DNA of 64,000 bases from Flavobacterium petrolei (GCF_003314435.2 NZ_QNVY02000003.1:1-64000), one strand, 5' to 3'; positions 18,586 through 30,985 are shown, counted from the first letter of the stretch. Numbers and translations are program-made. The notes: generated by a model not told the origin, from the letters alone.

Positions 18586-19656
18586 ATGATTCCAGAAAAA
18601 CAAAATATCGTCCAATTTAAATCGCTTGTAAAAAGACTGATTTATCTCTTTATGACTATTATTTTCTTAGTCATGGGGTTGTTCTTGGTTATGTTTTTCA
18701 ATTCATCCATCACCTCTTGGTTTCAAAATAGTCATTCAAACCTCGATTCCCTTTATATCGATGCTAAGAAAAAAGTGATGGTGCAAAATGAAACGGCAAA
18801 ATTCTGGAAGCCAGCTGATATCAATTTGATTGCAGATGCCACTTTAAAACAAGAAGTCGAATATGGCAAAGATTTAATTGCGCATACGGCAAAATATTTG
18901 GGTCCAAATGGCAGTGTGAAACAAATCACGAATGGGATGAATTGCAACAATTGCCATCTGGATGCAGGTACAAAACCTTGGGGAAACAATTATGGTTCCG
19001 TCTATTCTATGTATCCAAAAATGAGAGCGCGTAGCGGACAAGTGGAAAATCTCTACAAAAGAGTCAACGATTGTATGGAAAGAAGCTTGAACGGCCAGCC
19101 ACTCACAAAAGACGACAGGGAAATGAAGGCCATGATAGCATATATCGAATACATTGGTAGTAATGTCCCAAAAGGAAAAGAAGCAAATGCGGCTGGAATG
19201 TATGATTTGGAGTATTTAGATCGTGCGGCTGATCCTGCCAAAGGAAAAACACTGTATGACGCCAAATGTGCGAGTTGCCATCAAGTGAATGGCGAAGGAA
19301 TTTTGGCAGTAGATAAAAAGGAATATACGTATCCACCACTTTGGGGCAAAAATTCATATAATAGCGGTGCAGGACTTTTTAGAATAAGTCGTTTTGCTGG
19401 GTACATAAAATACAATATGCCTTTAGGAGCATCTTATGAAAATCCTCAATTATCAGATGAAGAATCGTGGGATATTGCGGCTTATGTGGAAAGTCTGGAC
19501 AGACCATCGAAAGATTTAAGGCAAGATTGGCCCGATATTTCGAAAAAACCGGTGGATCATCCTTTTGGGCCTTTTTCAGATTCGTTTACGGAAATGCAAC
19601 ATAAATTCGGACCTTTCAAACCTATTAAAGAAGCAAAAAAGAAAAAAGAAAATTAA
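18586..19656 (+). CDS. tsdA: TsdA-like dihaem cytochrome c (thiosulfate dehydrogenase family)
   Basis: 356 residues from ATG 18586, chosen because the earlier ATG at 18547 lies inside the preceding gene. An N-terminal membrane segment (about 18-38) should anchor it with the haem domains outside. Haem sites are CNNCH (120-124) and CASCH (228-232). RVNDCMERSLNG supplies Cys163, the position of the unusual Cys axial ligand of TsdA haem 1; NMPLGA gives Met278 as a candidate ligand of haem 2. The C-terminal PFGPFSDSF and GPFKPI motifs are also TsdA-like. The family oxidises thiosulfate to tetrathionate or works in reverse; the direction is not readable. SoxA is the main alternative. Confidence 0.78.
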   Translation: MIPEKQNIVQFKSLVKRLIYLFMTIIFLVMGLFLVMFFNSSITSWFQNSHSNLDSLYIDAKKKVMVQNETAKFWKPADINLIADATLKQEVEYGKDLIAHTAKYLGPNGSVKQITNGMNCNNCHLDAGTKPWGNNYGSVYSMYPKMRARSGQVENLYKRVNDCMERSLNGQPLTKDDREMKAMIAYIEYIGSNVPKGKEANAAGMYDLEYLDRAADPAKGKTLYDAKCASCHQVNGEGILAVDKKEYTYPPLWGKNSYNSGAGLFRISRFAGYIKYNMPLGASYENPQLSDEESWDIAAYVESLDRPSKDLRQDWPDISKKPVDHPFGPFSDSFTEMQHKFGPFKPIKEAKKKKEN

Positions 19657-19673
19657 CGACTTAAAACCAAATT

Positions 19674-20099
19674 ATGAAAAACCTCACGCTTTCATTTATT
19701 CTTGTATTTAGCATGATTTCAATTGCTGCATTCGCTCAAAAAAAACCGAATAACCACAAAATTGTGTTCCAGTTTACCAATGCTGTTGACACTTTACAAC
19801 AAAAAGCAATTGTAAACCAATTAAAAAACTTAACAACGCATTGGCCTAATGCAAAATACGAAGTAGTGATTCACAGCATGGGTTTACCATTTGTAATGTC
19901 TGCAAAATCAAAGCAAATTGACGCGATAAAAGAACTTCGAGCTAAAGGTGTTCGCTTTTTAGTGTGCGAAAATACAATGAAAAGTCAAAAAGTATCTAAA
20001 GACCAAATCATTTCGGAAGTAGAATATGTACCTGTGGGAATTGCCGAAATTGTAGAAAAACAAAAACAAGGCTGGACGTACATCAAAGGCGGATTCTAA
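19674..20099 (+). CDS. Exported DsrE-family sulfur-relay protein
   Basis: 141 residues with a signal peptide ending AAFAQ, then a DsrE/DsrF-like alpha/beta domain (KIVFQFTNAVD; VVIHSMGLPFV; GVRFLVCENTMKS). The single Cys in FLVCENT is at the position where DsrE-like proteins carry sulfur. DsrE relatives bind and pass sulfane sulfur; this one is predicted to act in the periplasm. It starts 17 nt after the cytochrome gene, in the same operon, which supports a role as sulfur carrier for the exported enzymes. Confidence 0.8.
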   Translation: MKNLTLSFILVFSMISIAAFAQKKPNNHKIVFQFTNAVDTLQQKAIVNQLKNLTTHWPNAKYEVVIHSMGLPFVMSAKSKQIDAIKELRAKGVRFLVCENTMKSQKVSKDQIISEVEYVPVGIAEIVEKQKQGWTYIKGGF

Positions 20100-20190
20100 A
20101 ATAGGAATAAAACTATATTTTGCATCTAGCGACACAATTTAACCGTAGTTTTTGCTGTAAAATTTGCTATAAATCTAAAAAACTAAAACC

Positions 20191-21885
20191 ATGAGCAATA
20201 ACCGAAGAGATTTCCTTAAATCAGTTGGGACTTTAGGTTTGGGTGCTGCCATTATTTCGCCTATTTCCGCTATTGCAAATACAACTCTGACGGACGAAAT
20301 AAACTTAGATGCCGCAATCGACCAAAGCAAACCTCAAGCCATTTCTATTCTTCAAACTACCGATGTACATTGCCAGATTCATCCGCATGATGAGTTGTTT
20401 TGGGAAAATGACAAAGTAGTTTTTAGAAAAACGGGCGGCTATGCCTATATGGCAACGATGCTAAAAAAGCTAAAAAAGAAAAACCCAAATACCTATATTA
20501 TTGATACTGGCGATATGTTTCAGGGCAGCGAGTTAAGCGTCGAAACTACCGGTGAAGCTTTTGTTCCCATTTTAAATGCGTTGAATTACGACTTGTATCT
20601 TCCGGGAAATTGGGAAGTAATTTACGGAAAAAGAAAAATGCAAACCTTAATGGGTTCTCTCGATGCTCCAAAAATCTGTACCAATATGTACCACGATTTA
20701 GGCGAAGGGAAACGAGGCGAACTTATTTTTCAACCCTATACAATTTGGCATATTGCAGGAGCAAAAATTGGTTTTCTAGGCTACACCGATCCTTTGGTGC
20801 CATTGCGACAAAGTCCAAATTACAGCAAAGGAATTTTATATACCAATCCCGAAGAAAATCTGGCTCATTATGTAGATGTGCTTAGAAATCAAGAACAATG
20901 CAGTTATGTGATCATAATTGCACATCTGGGTTTATCACAACAAATAGCATTGGCAAACCGACCGGAATGTGAAGGTGTCAATTATATTTTAGGAGGCGAC
21001 ACGCACGAAAGAGTTCGAAAACCTATTGTTTGCAAATATTCAAAAGTGGTTGAACCGGGAGCTTTCGGTTCGTTTATTGGGAAATTAGATTTGACAATTT
21101 TAAACGGAAAAGTGATTGAAGACAACTATGAACTGCTGGAAGTTGATTCGCCAGAAATAAAACCGGATGCTGCAATTGAAAAATTATTAATAGAAAAAGA
21201 ATCTGTTTATCAGGAACGAATCAATACGATTATTGGTTACAGCACGATTCCTTTATACCGCTATTTTGTGGTAGAAAATCCAATTGACACGATGATTTTA
21301 AATGCTTTACACTGGAAATTTCCAGATATAGACATTAATCTTTCGAATGGATTTCGCTTTTGTCCGCCAAAAACGACTCCAGATCAAACCGGAAATATTC
21401 CCATCACAAACGGATTTATTTTTGATATGTTACCCGTAGACAGCACTGTGCGAACTGCAAAAGTAACCGGCAAGCAACTGAAAAACTGGCTAGAAAAAGA
21501 ATTAAATAATGTTTTTGCCGAAGATGCTTCAAAACGTTTTGGTGGTTGGGTCGTAAAGTTCAAGGGAATGGAAGTGCGTTTTAATGCTTTTGCAGAAATG
21601 GATAAAAGAGTACAAAGTATAACCGTGAAAAATATACCATTAGATCCTGAAAAAATGTATTCCATAATGGCCTGTGAACGCGACGGCGATCCTGTAGACA
21701 TGCTTTGCAGAATGAAAGGCGTGATGGATGCCAAAAACACTAATGCAACTTTACATTCAGTGATGAAAGATTATTTAAAACAAAATTCTCCTGTTACGCC
21801 TACTCCTCAAAAAAATGCGATAATTCTGGATGCTCCAGAGACGCTGTTATCCCAAGTTACTGGTGTCGATTACACTTTTAGATAA
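20191..21885 (+). CDS. Tat-exported SoxB-like / 5'-nucleotidase-superfamily enzyme
   Basis: 564 residues. NNRRDFLK at the start is a twin-arginine signal, so the protein folds and gains metals before export. The metallophosphoesterase core shows TTDVHCQ (Asp58, His60), DTGDMFQGS (Asp105/Asp108), LPGNWEVIYG (Asn140) and GGDTHERV. GNWE...YG is nearer to SoxB (GHWEFTYG-type) than to the GNHEFD of nucleotidases. The C-terminal 5'-nucleotidase domain is complete. SoxB releases sulfate from the SoxY-bound sulfonate; no SoxY, SoxZ or SoxX is in the window, so the true substrate is open. It probably belongs to the operon starting at 17501, with a 91-nt gap before it and a terminator after. Confidence 0.75.
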   Translation: MSNNRRDFLKSVGTLGLGAAIISPISAIANTTLTDEINLDAAIDQSKPQAISILQTTDVHCQIHPHDELFWENDKVVFRKTGGYAYMATMLKKLKKKNPNTYIIDTGDMFQGSELSVETTGEAFVPILNALNYDLYLPGNWEVIYGKRKMQTLMGSLDAPKICTNMYHDLGEGKRGELIFQPYTIWHIAGAKIGFLGYTDPLVPLRQSPNYSKGILYTNPEENLAHYVDVLRNQEQCSYVIIIAHLGLSQQIALANRPECEGVNYILGGDTHERVRKPIVCKYSKVVEPGAFGSFIGKLDLTILNGKVIEDNYELLEVDSPEIKPDAAIEKLLIEKESVYQERINTIIGYSTIPLYRYFVVENPIDTMILNALHWKFPDIDINLSNGFRFCPPKTTPDQTGNIPITNGFIFDMLPVDSTVRTAKVTGKQLKNWLEKELNNVFAEDASKRFGGWVVKFKGMEVRFNAFAEMDKRVQSITVKNIPLDPEKMYSIMACERDGDPVDMLCRMKGVMDAKNTNATLHSVMKDYLKQNSPVTPTPQKNAIILDAPETLLSQVTGVDYTFR

Positions 21886-21913
21886 ATAGTAAGCAGGAAA
21901 GTCAAAAATTAAT

Positions 21914-21947
21914 AAAGTCGAATGCCTAAAACATTCGGCTTTTTTTG
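21914..21947 (+). terminator. Terminator after the SoxB-like gene
   Basis: Stem AAAGTCGAATG/CATTCGGCTTT (21914-21924 with 21932-21942, one G-U pair) followed by a T-run. Confidence 0.8.
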
Positions 21948-21954
21948 GGTCAAT

Positions 21955-21998
21955 GTGATAAAAGTTACTTCCCATTTAGATGATTGAGATTATTTTTG
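21955..21998 (+). promoter_or_regulatory. Class II-type promoter P5: Crp/Fnr-like site plus -7 box
   Basis: Operator GTGATAAAAGTTAC (21955-21968), 22 nt, then TATTTTTG (21991-21998). It lies directly after the previous operon's terminator and 22 nt before the porin ATG. Confidence 0.8.
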
Positions 21999-22020
21999 TT
22001 GCAAATCTAAACGTACAAAA

Positions 22021-23451
22021 ATGAAAAAATTTTTCGTTGTAATTTATATACTTGCTTCCCTACTTTTTACCATAGATACCAAAGCACAACATCAGGAAAT
22101 TTCAGAAAAGCCAACGGTTTGGAAAGAAAAAAGTAATGAAAGAATTGATTCCACATCGATTTTACATGCTTTCAAAAATGGAAACTTCAGTGGTCATTTT
22201 CGTTATTTTTTCATGGCTACCAACAATGAAAGTGGCTTATCTGATTATCATGCGAATGCACTTGGCGGAGGCGTAAAATTTGAGACAGCTAAATTTCATA
22301 ATTTTCAATTTGGCGTGAGCGGTTATTATATTTTTAATATTGGTTCTTCTGATTTTACTCAAAAAGATCCTGTTACTAATGCGTCCAATCGATATGAAGT
22401 AGCACTTTTTGACATTCAAAACCCATCAAACAAAGACAATCTAAGTCGGTTAGAAGAATTATATTTAAAATACAATTATAAAAATTCGACTATAACTCTC
22501 GGAAAACAACTGCTCAATACGTCCTTTATTAACCTGCAAGACGGCAGAATGCGTCCAACGGAAGTAAACGGAATTTGGTTAGATTATAATGAAATCAAAA
22601 AGACTAAAATCAATTTGGGCTATCTCTACGGAATTTCACCACGAAGCACACTGAAATATTTTGAAGTGGGAGAATCCATCGGAATTTATCCAACTGGCGT
22701 GAATCCTGATGGAACGAAATCTGATTATGTGGGGAATCTGGACAGTGACGGAATTTTTATTGTAGGTATACAAAATGAATCCATAAAAAACCTAAAAGCA
22801 CTTTTATGGAATCAGTATGCGGAAAACATTTTCAATTCGGCATTGTTCCAAATGGATTATACATACCCTTTAAATCAAAACTCAAAATTACTTTTCGGTT
22901 TTCAGACGATATACCAAAACGCGCTGAATTTTGGTGGAAATGAAGATCCCAGCAAAACCTATTTTGAAAGAAATGGCAATTCTCAAACTTTTGGTGGAAG
23001 ATTAGGCTGGCAAAATAAAAAAATAGAAATTACTTTAAACTACAACCGAATAACTGCCAAAGGAAGGTATTTAATGCCTCGCGAATGGGGACGAGACCCG
23101 TTTTACACCTTTATGCCTAGAGAACGGAATGAAGGGTTTGGAGATTTACATGCCGTCATGACCAAAATACAATATACGAATCCTAAAAAGACATTCAAAT
23201 CGAATCTCGCAGTAGGATATTTTGATTTACCGGATGTAAAAAACGTTGCATTAAATAAATACGGTTTGACTTCTTATGTGCAATCCAATGCTGATGTTCG
23301 GTACCAATTTCAAGGGATGTTAAAAGGTTTTGATGCACAATTATTGTATGTACACAAGTTCAATGTGGGAGAAAATTACGGGAATAAAAATTATATTTTC
23401 AATAAAACGAATATGAGCAATATCAACTTTATACTCAATTTCAATTTTTGA
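22021..23451 (+). CDS. OprD-like outer-membrane porin
   Basis: 476 residues with a signal peptide ending TKAQ. The mature part is a run of alternating beta-strand segments ending in NFILNFNF, with a C-terminal Phe as in outer-membrane barrels. FKNGNFSGHFRYFFMATNN and the ALGGGVKFETA region match the OprD-family porins found in Bacteroidetes. Such porins pass small organic or anionic solutes. It has its own palindrome-bearing promoter, so it is likely expressed together with the sulfur genes as the entry route for the substrate (inference). Confidence 0.82.
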   Translation: MKKFFVVIYILASLLFTIDTKAQHQEISEKPTVWKEKSNERIDSTSILHAFKNGNFSGHFRYFFMATNNESGLSDYHANALGGGVKFETAKFHNFQFGVSGYYIFNIGSSDFTQKDPVTNASNRYEVALFDIQNPSNKDNLSRLEELYLKYNYKNSTITLGKQLLNTSFINLQDGRMRPTEVNGIWLDYNEIKKTKINLGYLYGISPRSTLKYFEVGESIGIYPTGVNPDGTKSDYVGNLDSDGIFIVGIQNESIKNLKALLWNQYAENIFNSALFQMDYTYPLNQNSKLLFGFQTIYQNALNFGGNEDPSKTYFERNGNSQTFGGRLGWQNKKIEITLNYNRITAKGRYLMPREWGRDPFYTFMPRERNEGFGDLHAVMTKIQYTNPKKTFKSNLAVGYFDLPDVKNVALNKYGLTSYVQSNADVRYQFQGMLKGFDAQLLYVHKFNVGENYGNKNYIFNKTNMSNINFILNFNF

Positions 23452-23463
23452 GATGCTCCTTTT

Positions 23464-23688
23464 TTAATCCAAATGATAAAACTTCATTATCAAATAATTT
23501 AGAAGCAAATACAATAGCGTTCCTACCACTGCAAATGTGATAAAAAAGCTAATCAGGTTCAAAACAATATTAGGAATAAACTTCAATCGAGGATGCGTGA
23601 TTAAAGGTTCCCTGTGCAGTCTCTCATGAATACTTTCCTTCGCTATTTTTATTTTCTTTTTGATAATCGGATTGTTTTTAAGGACAAA
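23464..23688 (-). pseudogene. Headless small membrane-protein coding remnant
   Basis: In the 350-bp gap between the porin and GMC genes the minus strand holds 74 sense codons (stop at 23464-23466) with coding-like composition. They give a basic segment with IAKESIHERLHREPL and THPRLKFIPN, then one long hydrophobic stretch (VLNLISFFITFAVVGTLLY) near the C-terminus. No ATG, GTG or TTG lies near the 5' end, and an in-frame TAA at 23689-23691 closes it. It could be a decayed gene, a frameshift, or a gene with an unusual start. Not recognised. Confidence 0.4.
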
Positions 23689-23804
23689 TTAAGTCCTGAA
23701 TTAAAATAAAATCATGCAGTTTATTTAGTACCCTAAAGTAGGTAATTAATTTTAGAATAGGATATTTAGGAGTGAAAAATAATAGCGACTTATTTTTATT
23801 TCAT

Positions 23805-25400
23805 CTATTTAGCATGAAAATTTAAATCCTTTCTTTCATTAGCTACAGGGATCTGACCCATCGCACGTTCTGCAATTGCTGTAATAGAAAGTGATGGATT
23901 AACTCCTGGATTTGCAGATATCATAGAACCGTCAATGATCAACATATTTTGATAACCAAAAACTTCATTATTTTTATCAATTACTCCCTCAAAACGGTCT
24001 TTCCCCATCACAGCACCACCCAATACATGAGCAGTTGACGGGATTCCTGCTACGGATTCCAAAACAAATGAAGTTGCTTTCCCATTGATTATTTTACTAT
24101 ACTTCTCTGTTAAAGCAATAGACTCCGGAATATAAGCGGACGGTTTTAATCCGGTACCTATTGTCGATGACATTCCGCCAAAAAAGTTGTTTTTGAATTT
24201 TAAAGTACTGTCTATTGATTGCATAAACAATAAAACAGTAGTGCTTTTTGACCAACTGTTTACCCAATAAATTTTGAAATAGGACAATGGATATTTTACT
24301 ACTTGCTGTGTCATGTTTACCATTCGTTCAATTGTATTTTTTCCATTAGACAAAGGCAAATGAAGCAATTTCCAAAAACCCGATCCTTCTGAATACCTCA
24401 CAATTTCCAAATGGCTGTTGTCATCCGTGTGCAACAGGCTGCCTATAGCTACTCCTTTTGATAAATTTTTAGTTTTGTCCAAAGAGGAAACACTGATTAG
24501 CGTTTCATTATTGGTTCGTATATCAGCACCCAATTTATCTGATAATAGCGGAAGTGATTTTGTCTTTAGTTTGAGCAGTAATTTAATAGTACCCAATACG
24601 CCTCCTGAAAAAATCACTCCTTTTGAAGTAAATTCTTTTCTGGATCCAAAAAATTTAGTACTTGATTTTACAGCGACTTTGTAGCCTGAAGTCCCGTCTT
24701 TATCCTCAATTGGTAAAACATCATACACCTCGTTTTTAGCAAGGATTTCAGCGCCATTATTTTGTGCCAGATACAAATAATTTTTATCAAGTGTATTTTT
24801 AGCATTATGTCTGCAACCCGTCATGCAACCTCCACAAAAATTACATCCAGCTCTTTCAGGACCTTTTCCCTCAAAATAGGGATCCTTTACGTTCACCCCT
24901 TCTTTTCCAAAGAAAACTGCAACATCAGGATGTTCAAATTGATCTTCTTTCCCTATTTCTTTTGCCAATTCCTTCAATGCAAGATCACCGTCAAACAATC
25001 TGGGATTTCTGGATGCACCAAGCATGGTGAGTGCTTTTTGATAAAATGGTTTCAACTCGGTTTCCCAATCTTCTAATTCGCTCCAACTTCCTGATTTAAA
25101 AAATGCCGATTTTGGTATAGGTAAAGTATTCCCATACACGAGCGAACCGCCGCCAACTCCCGTTCCCGATATAATTACAATATGCCTGAAAATACTCATT
25201 TTCATGATACCAAAGAAACGCAACGAAGGCATCCACAACCATTTTCTGAGATTCCAATTGGTTTTGGCAAAATCTTCCGATTTGTACCATTTGCCTTTTT
25301 CAATTACTAAAACTTTATATCCTTTTTCAGAAAGTCGTAAAGCACTGACTGAACCTCCAAATCCGCTTCCTATTATTATGTAATCAAAATCGTATTGCAT
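23805..25400 (-). CDS. GMC-family FAD oxidoreductase (cholesterol-oxidase-like)
   Basis: 531 residues from ATG 25400 (MQYDFDYIIIGSG); the upstream ATG at 25451 adds an unconserved leader. The N-terminal Rossmann motif is GSGFGGSVSALRL, followed by GTGVGGGSLVYGN. The C-terminal GMC region has HVLGGAVMGKD and NPGVNPSLSITAIAERAM. A cysteine-rich insert, GCNFCGGCMTGCRHNAKNT, resembles Fe-S binding inserts seen in some bacterial GMC proteins. It likely oxidises an alcohol or sterol-like compound; substrate unknown. It is transcribed toward the porin gene. Confidence 0.82.
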   Translation of the reverse strand: MQYDFDYIIIGSGFGGSVSALRLSEKGYKVLVIEKGKWYKSEDFAKTNWNLRKWLWMPSLRFFGIMKMSIFRHIVIISGTGVGGGSLVYGNTLPIPKSAFFKSGSWSELEDWETELKPFYQKALTMLGASRNPRLFDGDLALKELAKEIGKEDQFEHPDVAVFFGKEGVNVKDPYFEGKGPERAGCNFCGGCMTGCRHNAKNTLDKNYLYLAQNNGAEILAKNEVYDVLPIEDKDGTSGYKVAVKSSTKFFGSRKEFTSKGVIFSGGVLGTIKLLLKLKTKSLPLLSDKLGADIRTNNETLISVSSLDKTKNLSKGVAIGSLLHTDDNSHLEIVRYSEGSGFWKLLHLPLSNGKNTIERMVNMTQQVVKYPLSYFKIYWVNSWSKSTTVLLFMQSIDSTLKFKNNFFGGMSSTIGTGLKPSAYIPESIALTEKYSKIINGKATSFVLESVAGIPSTAHVLGGAVMGKDRFEGVIDKNNEVFGYQNMLIIDGSMISANPGVNPSLSITAIAERAMGQIPVANERKDLNFHAK

Positions 25401-25516
25401 CTTTTTTATGTTATATCCCAAAAATAAGTAATTATTTTGAATAATATGCATGCATAGTAAAAGGTGCGCAACGATTATTTTGACAATAAAAAATCAACTT
25501 TTTGTTTCTCCAAAAC

Positions 25517-25560
25517 AAAAAAAGAAGAGCATTTCAGATTTGAAATACTCTTCTTTTTTA
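25517..25560 (-). terminator. Terminator after the TerB-like gene
   Basis: Near-perfect stem of AAAGAAGAG.ATTTCA with TGAAAT.CTCTTCTTT (one C/A mismatch) and A/T runs on both sides, so it could work in both directions. Confidence 0.75.
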
Positions 25561-25622
25561 TAATCAAAATTAAACCCATTTAATTTACGCTACGAAGTAG
25601 GACTACATTTTGAGTTAGCCAC

Positions 25623-26066
25623 TTATATTCCTTTAATATTACCTTTATTTTTCAAGAAAATGACTTCAATTATTTTGCTGGTCATCTCTTTCTCAATTTC
25701 TAATTGATTGGATAAAACTTCAATTACGTTTTTTTCTTCTTTTTCCAATGTTCCGTCCGCGAGTAAAACTTCCAATGCAAGAGCAAATACGGTTTCTTTA
25801 TCTTCTCCTTTAATCCATTCGGAACAAGCCGAAATATATTTTAATTGTCCTAGTTCCGCTCGTACATTAAATGCTTTTCTGTAAAGAGGTGCAATATCAA
25901 TTCCGATAAATTTCTGTTTTGAAGACAAAACTCTGGATAATGTTGCCGTTTCCGAGTCGGTGATTTGATTATCGGCAGAAATACAAGAGTATAAAATGCC
26001 AACCCAAGCTTCAAACTCAGAATTCACCGTATTTTGACTACTATTATTATTTTCAAATGAACTCAT
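25623..26066 (-). CDS. TerB-like small cytoplasmic protein
   Basis: 147 residues, all-helical by appearance, no signal or membrane segment. WVGILYSCISADNQITDSE and LALEVLLADGTLEKEEKNVIEVL show the two Asp-rich helix-start motifs characteristic of the TerB/tellurite-resistance-like family. The biochemical function is unknown. It is flanked by its own terminator and faces away from katG. Confidence 0.65.
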   Translation of the reverse strand: MSSFENNNSSQNTVNSEFEAWVGILYSCISADNQITDSETATLSRVLSSKQKFIGIDIAPLYRKAFNVRAELGQLKYISACSEWIKGEDKETVFALALEVLLADGTLEKEEKNVIEVLSNQLEIEKEMTSKIIEVIFLKNKGNIKGI

Positions 26067-28688
<2,622 letters not shown>

Positions 28689-28709
28689 TTTTAGATTTAT
28701 AATTTGTTT

Positions 28710-28742
28710 AAAAAGGTGGTCTGGCAACAGATCACCTTTTTT
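28710..28742 (+). terminator. Terminator after katG
   Basis: Stem AAAAAGGTG-TCTG with CAGA-CACCTTTTT, then a T-run. Confidence 0.75.
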
Positions 28743-28792
28743 GTTTTTTATAGGTTATATAGAATCACCTCAGCAACCTCAACTCGATAAAA

Positions 28793-28823
28793 AAAGCCAT
28801 CTCGAAAAAAACGAGATGGCTTT
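28793..28823 (-). terminator. Terminator after gapN
   Basis: Perfect 12-bp stem, AAAGCCATCTCG (28793-28804) with CGAGATGGCTTT (28812-28823), loop of 7, 22 bp past the gapN stop; A/T-flanked on both sides. Confidence 0.8.
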
Positions 28824-28844
28824 ACTTTTCTAATTAAAATAGGT

Positions 28845-30425
28845 TTACATTGTATAATCTGTATTAACGAAATTAGATTCTTTGCTATTTAATAATTCTT
28901 GTAAAATAGCATTATTATAGTCATTGTCTTTCGAAGCTACAAAAGTTCTGATAGAGAACGAACGCAAGGCATCGTGAATACTCAATGTTCCTACAGCTGA
29001 ATCTTTACGTCCGGTAAACGGATATACATCTGGACCTCTTTGACAAGAGCTGTTTAAGTTTACTCTGCACACTAAATTCACTAAAGTATCAATTAGCGGC
29101 GCAATAGTTTTAATGTCTCTTCCAAACAAACTTACTTGTTGGCCATAATTTGATTCCGCCATATCATTCAATGGTTCCTGAATGTCTTTGAAAGTCAGGA
29201 CTGGTATTACGGGACCAAATTGCTCTTCGTGATACACTCGCATTTCTTTATTTATTGGAAACAAAACTGCAGGAAAAATATAATTTGGAGTATGATTTCC
29301 TCCTTTTTCATTAATAATTGTCGCGCCTTTTTTGACCGCATCATCAATTAATTCCTGAATGTAAGCCGGTTTTTCTTTTTCTGGTAACGGAGTCAGCATT
29401 ACTGATTGGTCCCATGGATTTCCAAAAACAAGCGAATCTACTTTGGCAGCGAAACGTCTGTTGAATTCATCGGCAATAGTTTCGTGGACGTATAAAATTT
29501 TCAATGCTGTGCATCGCTGTCCGTTGAATGAAAGCGTTCCTGCAATGCATTCTTGAATAGCCAAATCTAAATCGGCATCCGGTAAAATGATGGCTGGATT
29601 CTTAGCTTCTAAACCTAATATCAAACGCAATCTGTTTTTATTTGGATGCTGATCCTGCAAAGCAATCGCTGATTTACTGTTTCCTATCAAAGCCAAAATA
29701 TCGACTTTTCCAGACTTCATTATTGGCGAAGCAACCTCACGTCCTCTACCGTAAACGATATTGATGGCTCCTTTTGGAAAACTGCTTCTAAAAGCTTCTA
29801 ACAAAGGTGAAATTAATAATACACCGTGTTTAGCAGGTTTGAAAATAACGGTATTCCCCATAATCAATGCAGGAATCAACAGCGCAAAGGTTTCGTTCAA
29901 TGGATAATTGTATGGTCCAAGACACAAAACAACTCCTAAAGGTCCACGACGCACCATGGCATTAACGCCTTGACTTTTGGTAAAACGAGAACTATTTCGG
30001 TCTAATAATTTATAATCTTCAATGGTGTCATAAATATATTCTACGGTCCTGTCAAATTCTTTTTCGGAATCGCCGAGTGATTTACCAATTTCCCACATCA
30101 AAAACTTAACGACTTCGCTGCGCGTCGCTTTCATTTGAGTGACAAAATTCGTCATACATTTGATACGATCAGAAACTTTCATTGTAGGCCATAATCCCTG
30201 ACCGTTATTGTAAGCAACACTAGCCGCATTGACAGCTTCCAGCGCTTCGGTTTCGCCCATAAATGGAATTGAACCTAATATTGTTGGACCATATTCCTCC
30301 GTTGATGAAATCGTCGAAAAAACAGCGGTTGTCTGACCTTCCCATTTTTTCAATTCGCCGTCCACTAAATACGTATCTTGATTTAATAATGTTGTAATCT
30401 GAAATACTTCTGGTATTATATTCAT
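28845..30425 (-). CDS. gapN: NADP-dependent non-phosphorylating glyceraldehyde-3-phosphate dehydrogenase
   Basis: 526 residues, an aldehyde dehydrogenase fold. The general-base Glu is in [11 protein letters not shown] and the catalytic Cys in [11 protein letters not shown], the GapN-type form of the ALDH motif. [19 protein letters not shown] is the cofactor-site region. It converts glyceraldehyde 3-phosphate to 3-phosphoglycerate with NADP, giving NADPH without ATP. It lies 60 bp downstream of a rhodanese gene on the same strand, separated by a weak hairpin, so read-through is possible. Confidence 0.88.
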   Translation of the reverse strand: MNIIPEVFQITTLLNQDTYLVDGELKKWEGQTTAVFSTISSTEEYGPTILGSIPFMGETEALEAVNAASVAYNNGQGLWPTMKVSDRIKCMTNFVTQMKATRSEVVKFLMWEIGKSLGDSEKEFDRTVEYIYDTIEDYKLLDRNSSRFTKSQGVNAMVRRGPLGVVLCLGPYNYPLNETFALLIPALIMGNTVIFKPAKHGVLLISPLLEAFRSSFPKGAINIVYGRGREVASPIMKSGKVDILALIGNSKSAIALQDQHPNKNRLRLILGLEAKNPAIILPDADLDLAIQECIAGTLSFNGQRCTALKILYVHETIADEFNRRFAAKVDSLVFGNPWDQSVMLTPLPEKEKPAYIQELIDDAVKKGATIINEKGGNHTPNYIFPAVLFPINKEMRVYHEEQFGPVIPVLTFKDIQEPLNDMAESNYGQQVSLFGRDIKTIAPLIDTLVNLVCRVNLNSSCQRGPDVYPFTGRKDSAVGTLSIHDALRSFSIRTFVASKDNDYNNAILQELLNSKESNFVNTDYTM

Positions 30426-30460
30426 ACTAAAGGATGTTATATTTATAATTTAAATACATA

Positions 30461-30482
30461 AAAGAGGCGGTTACCTCTTTCT
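30461..30482 (-). terminator. Weak hairpin between rhodanese and gapN
   Basis: 7-bp stem AAAGAGG/CCTCTTT (30461-30467 with 30474-30480), loop of 6, just past the rhodanese stop on the minus strand. Too short to be sure it terminates. Confidence 0.45.
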
Positions 30483-30485
30483 ATT

Positions 30486-30797
30486 TTATGGTTCTACGAC
30501 TTCGCCTTCCCACTCTGTAATACCACCAATAAGATTATAAGCATTTTCAAAACCCAGCTGATTCATTATCTCACAGGCTTTTGCGCTTCGCATTCCGGAG
30601 CGACAATACACATAATAATTTTTACTTTTGTCCAAAGCTTCAATTTCATTTACAAAATCCTGCCCTCTGTGAATATCGATATTGATGGCATTAGCTATAA
30701 ACCCTTCATTAAATTCGTCTTCGGTTCTCACGTCTAAAATCACTGCGTTTTCATCAGCTTCAAACTGTGAAACCCAATCTTCTTGTGTTAAATTCAT
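30486..30797 (-). CDS. Single-domain rhodanese
   Basis: 103 residues. DVRTEDEFNEGFI and the active loop YVYCRSGMRSA (Cys intact) with C-terminal LIGGITEWEG define a GlpE/PspE-type rhodanese without signal peptide. It transfers sulfane sulfur in the cytoplasm. It is divergent from the Crp/Fnr gene with 281 bp between them. No GTRAY palindrome lies in that gap, so membership in the same regulon is not supported. Confidence 0.85.
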   Translation of the reverse strand: MNLTQEDWVSQFEADENAVILDVRTEDEFNEGFIANAINIDIHRGQDFVNEIEALDKSKNYYVYCRSGMRSAKACEIMNQLGFENAYNLIGGITEWEGEVVEP

Positions 30798-30985
30798 AAT
30801 AGTGTTTTTTGTAAAAATACAATGTTTTTACCGAACAATAAATGCATCAATTGTTAATTAGATAATAATCTTTAGAAATCGTTTTCGCAAAACATTAACT
30901 GTCAATAAACTATAAATTAGGCTTTTATTTTACGAAAAACAGTCTATTAAATCCATAGACAATCCACTAATACTAATCCGTAAAT

